Source of the DNA: Scalesia atractyloides
Taxonomy: Eukaryota > Streptophyta > Magnoliopsida > Asterales > Asteraceae
Assembly (NCBI GenBank): GCA_947069175.1
Contig: CAMTDV010000027.1
Coordinates: 37,213,369-37,277,368 of the forward strand
Reading direction: 5' to 3'
DNA length: 64,000 bases
Shown here piece by piece: positions 60,613 through 64,000 of the stretch. Each line of letters opens with the position of its first letter. Positions within the stretch are counted from its first letter, which is position 1. A program made the translations under genes and the position numbers. The notes under the pieces were generated by a model. The model had not been told where the DNA came from. It did not search any database and worked only from the letters and a program-made list of their open reading frames with translations.

Positions 60613-61269
60613 TAATTTCGAATTCGACCCGGTTCGACCCGCTAAGGAGGATATTTTTTTATTAACCTTTTGTTATTTTTCTCCAAAAACTATAAAATTA
60701 TATAACTAAATAAGTCCTTTTTAAGCACAAAAATAGTATCAAATAGAATAAAAATTGTCTAAAAAGTCTAATAAAATTCATTAAATAAAAATACTAATTT
60801 TAAGTAAAAGAAATATATTTACCGAATTATTACGTGAGTATTTAGGTTAGTTTTTCTCGTCGGTTGGTATCTCTTACGTTAATTCGTGCGCTTTATTCAT
60901 CAAATAAAAACGCACCCACTGTGAGTGAATTCCTACAAACTTTCCCTTTTTATTCATGTTTTTTTGGGTGTATCATGTGTCGTGTTATTTATATTACTTA
61001 TTCAACTCTCGTGCTATTACCATTTTATGATCTAACGTGCTATGTGATATTTTTGTTTGTTATTGTTATTTGTGGTTATACTTTCTCATTTCAGTCAAGC
61101 TTTCACATTAGGCCCATCAGTTCCCTGTTTCATACGGGTAGAGCATCGCGTTGCCTAATTAGATCGGCTCTGTTTGATTGAGCCTTGATCTCACAACACA
61201 TCGCTTATCGTGCTCACATGTACATTGCTAGATGATTATGTGGTTTGTGGATAGATTACATATACGTTT

Positions 61270-64000
61270 TGTCACACCCCGTATATTCAACCAACAATCA
61301 GTGGGCCCGGGTGGGAGTATCGTGACGTCAGTTGATAACATCATTGTCAATTAAACACGGCACAACGAAAGTGTTAGAGTAAAATTACTATTACAAACCG
61401 AAATGTCCAAAGTACGAAATAATAATATACAGACGGCTTGTAGCGAAAGATCCACAGGCGGATCGTAAAATGTACAAAAATGTATAACAGACTTTGGGCA
61501 AATCTAAGGATTTGCAAGATCCTCTTATATCTCTACCGAGCAGCTTCCAGCCTATTTCGTATTGTACCTGCAACTTTGTCTTTTGAAAATACGTCAGCTT
61601 TTGCTGGTAAATACACCCGACTGACTCATTTTGAAAATATTTTTAAAATGATTTTAAGTGCACAAGGCACAAAATCTTTTATAACTTGGGAAAGTTGACC
61701 TTGCAACCTTGTTAACAGATTCACATGTTTGTCCATACACACAGGGCCCAGTACAAAAACCGAGACATGATTAACGTACACACAACTTAAGAACTCACGA
61801 AGGAGTTATCCCCAACAAATGTGGGTAGTTTCATTTGAGCGTCTGTCCTACACCCCGCGCTAAGGTCGTGGCCATTATATAATGTAATGAGCCGAGGATA
61901 TCCAGGACACGGTAGTTAACCCCCGATGTTTAAGTTATCAAACAAAACTGATTAAAACAGAATATACGGATTTACTAGCCACTAATCGGCGTTGATTGAT
62001 CCCATTTCCGACCAAGCGGTAATAATTTGCCGTATCCCAAGCCCGTATAGGGTAAATAAGTCAAGAGTATTTACCTGAGCTAGTCTTGATTAAAATGCAA
62101 GATTTATATCTCAGCCGTATTCAAAATGAACTAAGTGCAGATAGCATTTACCGGAAGGCTCTAGTCTGGATTATGGCATAAGCTAACCAATTAAAATGCT
62201 AACGATCTTAATTTATGTCATAGAATTAGATCGACTAGCGTAATGGATAAAAAACGGTACGATACGCTAGATTAAGCGATGATCGGGTAGAATGTATTTT
62301 AAACCCAACAAGTACTTAAGACTTGTATAATATGGGTAAACAATTAACATTCTGGAATTTGAGATTAAAATGATAAGGTTAAACCCGTTTCGGTAATTTT
62401 CATAAACTATTTACATATACATAACCGTATGCATATAAGCGATATCGGGTAACAGGATGAGTCATGAACAAGTTCTAAATGTCATTATACTTTAAATAAG
62501 TTGAGATATCAGTAGGATATCAACTTACATGCCTGAAAAGGTTTTGAAACGAAATTATGACTCATAAGGGCGTTTTAGTAATTATATGTCGTATAAAAGG
62601 AACTTGCATGTATTCTGATGTTATGATCATAAACATTCTAGAAAAATACTTAATTTGTGATATATTATCAGTAAGATAGCACACATAGGTGTGGTTTATG
62701 GTTTAAGACCGAACTATGCACCGAAAGGGCATTTTGGTCATTTAAAAGTATATTATACTAAAATCGGTTTATGATCAGAATATTAACATCATAATATCTT
62801 AATTACATTAACATATCAGTAGGTACTTCATTTGCAAGTTCATTGTTGATTAAAACTATGTTTTATGTAAAAAGGGCATTCTAGTCAAATTTTGACATTT
62901 TACGGAACTTGTGCATAAACTCAGAGTATGATTATGATCATGTAATATACCCTCAGAGGGTTATGCTACATTGCATGTCAATCATAATGTGACCTTAATT
63001 CAGAAGTTAACTAATCTAAGTCGGGTAAGAATCGAAAGTCAAAGCAGAAGTCAAACTTCGTGACTTTCGGTTGCGAACCGACTCTAGGACTGAAATTGAC
63101 GGATCGAACATGTTCCCACATGTTCTAATAATTATTACCCACTTGTTTAAGTGTCAAAAACATGTTTATAACATACATAAACTCAGATCATGATTTTCTA
63201 TGAAATCTGACCCGTTTGACTTTTTAAACATAAACTTTGACCCGTCAATTGACCTAGTAAACGTGATCTTTACTAGGTGCCCCTTTAAGGGGTTAATACC
63301 TTCCTAATTACGATCACTTAGCCATGTTCATTTCGAACAATGGCTGGACCATAATGGTCTTAACCGAAAGTCAAGGCATTTGTCGAAAATGCTTGACTTT
63401 TGGCTATTAAAAGCCTATAAAAAGAAAAGAGCAGAGATGGAGCACTTACAAGTGATCCAAGGGAAACTTAGAACTCAAAGGTAAGCTCCCAAATGGTCAG
63501 GAACTTCCAAGAGTGTAATAGAGAGGAGAATAAGTGAATGAGCAAAGAATGACTGAGTTTAGGTTGTTATTTATTGTGTTAGAAGTGCAAGGAGATGGAG
63601 CCATGTGTTAGGTGTGTTGTCGGATCATTACATGTCTCCAATTAGGTGTCAAGAGCTGGTGAAGTGTGGCAATTTGCAGGCTAGGTGGCTTCCTCACAAA
63701 GATTTGGGATTTTTAACACATTTAGTCCCTCAAAAATAGTTTTATTAAATTTCATGAATTGTCCCTTGACTTATATTTCATGACATAATGACACAACTAG
63801 TTCTTTATGTTCAATACGAGATGTATTAAGGAAGGGTACAAATAACCGAACGTTAACGGGTGTCACACTATGTGTTTTCACAGCTTATAAATGTTTACTA
63901 GCTTATACGTGAAAGATACGATACTTATGTTCATGGATTAAATTATCCAAACTATTAAAGTTAGAGGTTTCGTAAAAGAGCGAAATGCTCGAGGATGGTA
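61270..64000 (-). repeat. LTR of element C (element-B family, inverse), runs off window
   Basis: Starts TGTCACACCCCG; read on the minus strand it is homologous, block by block, with the LTRs of element B (for example TTAATTGAC, TTGGTTAGYTTATG, GACCAAAATGCCC). There is no PBS to its left, so this edge is the outer 3' end: either a 3' LTR or a solo LTR. It inserted into the LTR at 59332. The other edge and any target duplication lie beyond 64000. Confidence 0.85.

Larger units (their letters stand above)
59332..61269 (+). mobile_element. Second copy of the solo-LTR family, truncated
   Basis: Homologous from TGTAACATTT onwards to the LTR at 37791-40047 in the same order: antisense tRNA-like piece, CTATAAATAG region, three tRNA-like units, GCATCGCGTTGCC region. 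It is interrupted at 61269 by the inverted LTR of element C. Whether it is a solo LTR or part of a larger element cannot be seen. Confidence 0.85.

Overview
This is eukaryotic nuclear DNA from a flowering plant, dominated by LTR retrotransposons, with one recognisable host gene. Evidence for a plant: Ty3/Gypsy chromoviruses with chromodomain integrases, a Ty1/Copia element, initiator-Met-tRNA primer sites, MULE- and hAT-like MITEs, a probable piece of plastid DNA, and an OBERON-family PHD gene. The long Gypsy LTRs ending in GGTGTGACA and the acidic protein encoded ahead of gag resemble elements I know from Asteraceae, but that assignment is a low-confidence inference.

Layout. 1-4384: 5' part of a minus-strand Gypsy element (gag with three in-frame stops, PBS, about 2.5-kb LTR) inserted into a decayed minus-strand Copia element (4385-about 8385). 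8388-12378: a 4-kb fold-back whose arms of about 1.2 kb each carry the same intron-containing gene fragment in convergent orientation. 12386-14297: no gene; a CCA-rich stretch and an LTR-like remnant. 14303-45360: one complete minus-strand Gypsy element (A, 31 kb, TSD ATTTT). It was later hit by a complete plus-strand Gypsy element (B, 21093-35055, TSD TTGGA) in its reverse transcriptase, and by an insertion now reduced to a solo LTR (37791-40047, TSD GTGGT) near its gag. The 5' LTR of B contains about 560 bp that look plastid-derived. 46950-48289: a MULE-type MITE. 48407-50914: a probable solo LTR ending about 590 bp before the host gene. 51502-54909: an OBERON3/4-like gene with two coding exons and a one-base frameshift in exon 1. 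55673-59331: MITEs, among them one with a perfect 9-bp TSD. 59332-64000: a second copy of the solo-LTR family, cut by an LTR of the element-B family in inverse orientation that runs off the window.

None of the retroelements is intact: every pol or gag has stops or frameshifts, so they are relics. The nesting gives a relative order: the host locus first, then A, then B and the solo-LTR element. By eye the A LTRs are more diverged from each other than the B LTRs, which agrees.

The least ordinary signals are: (i) a cluster of three sense and one antisense tRNA-like segments inside the LTR of one Gypsy family, kept in both copies here; (ii) the gene-fragment fold-back, which could give hairpin RNA if transcribed; (iii) plastid-like DNA inside one LTR; and (iv) the one-base lesion in an otherwise well-preserved OBERON gene. 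All coordinates, repeat boundaries and similarities were judged by eye.
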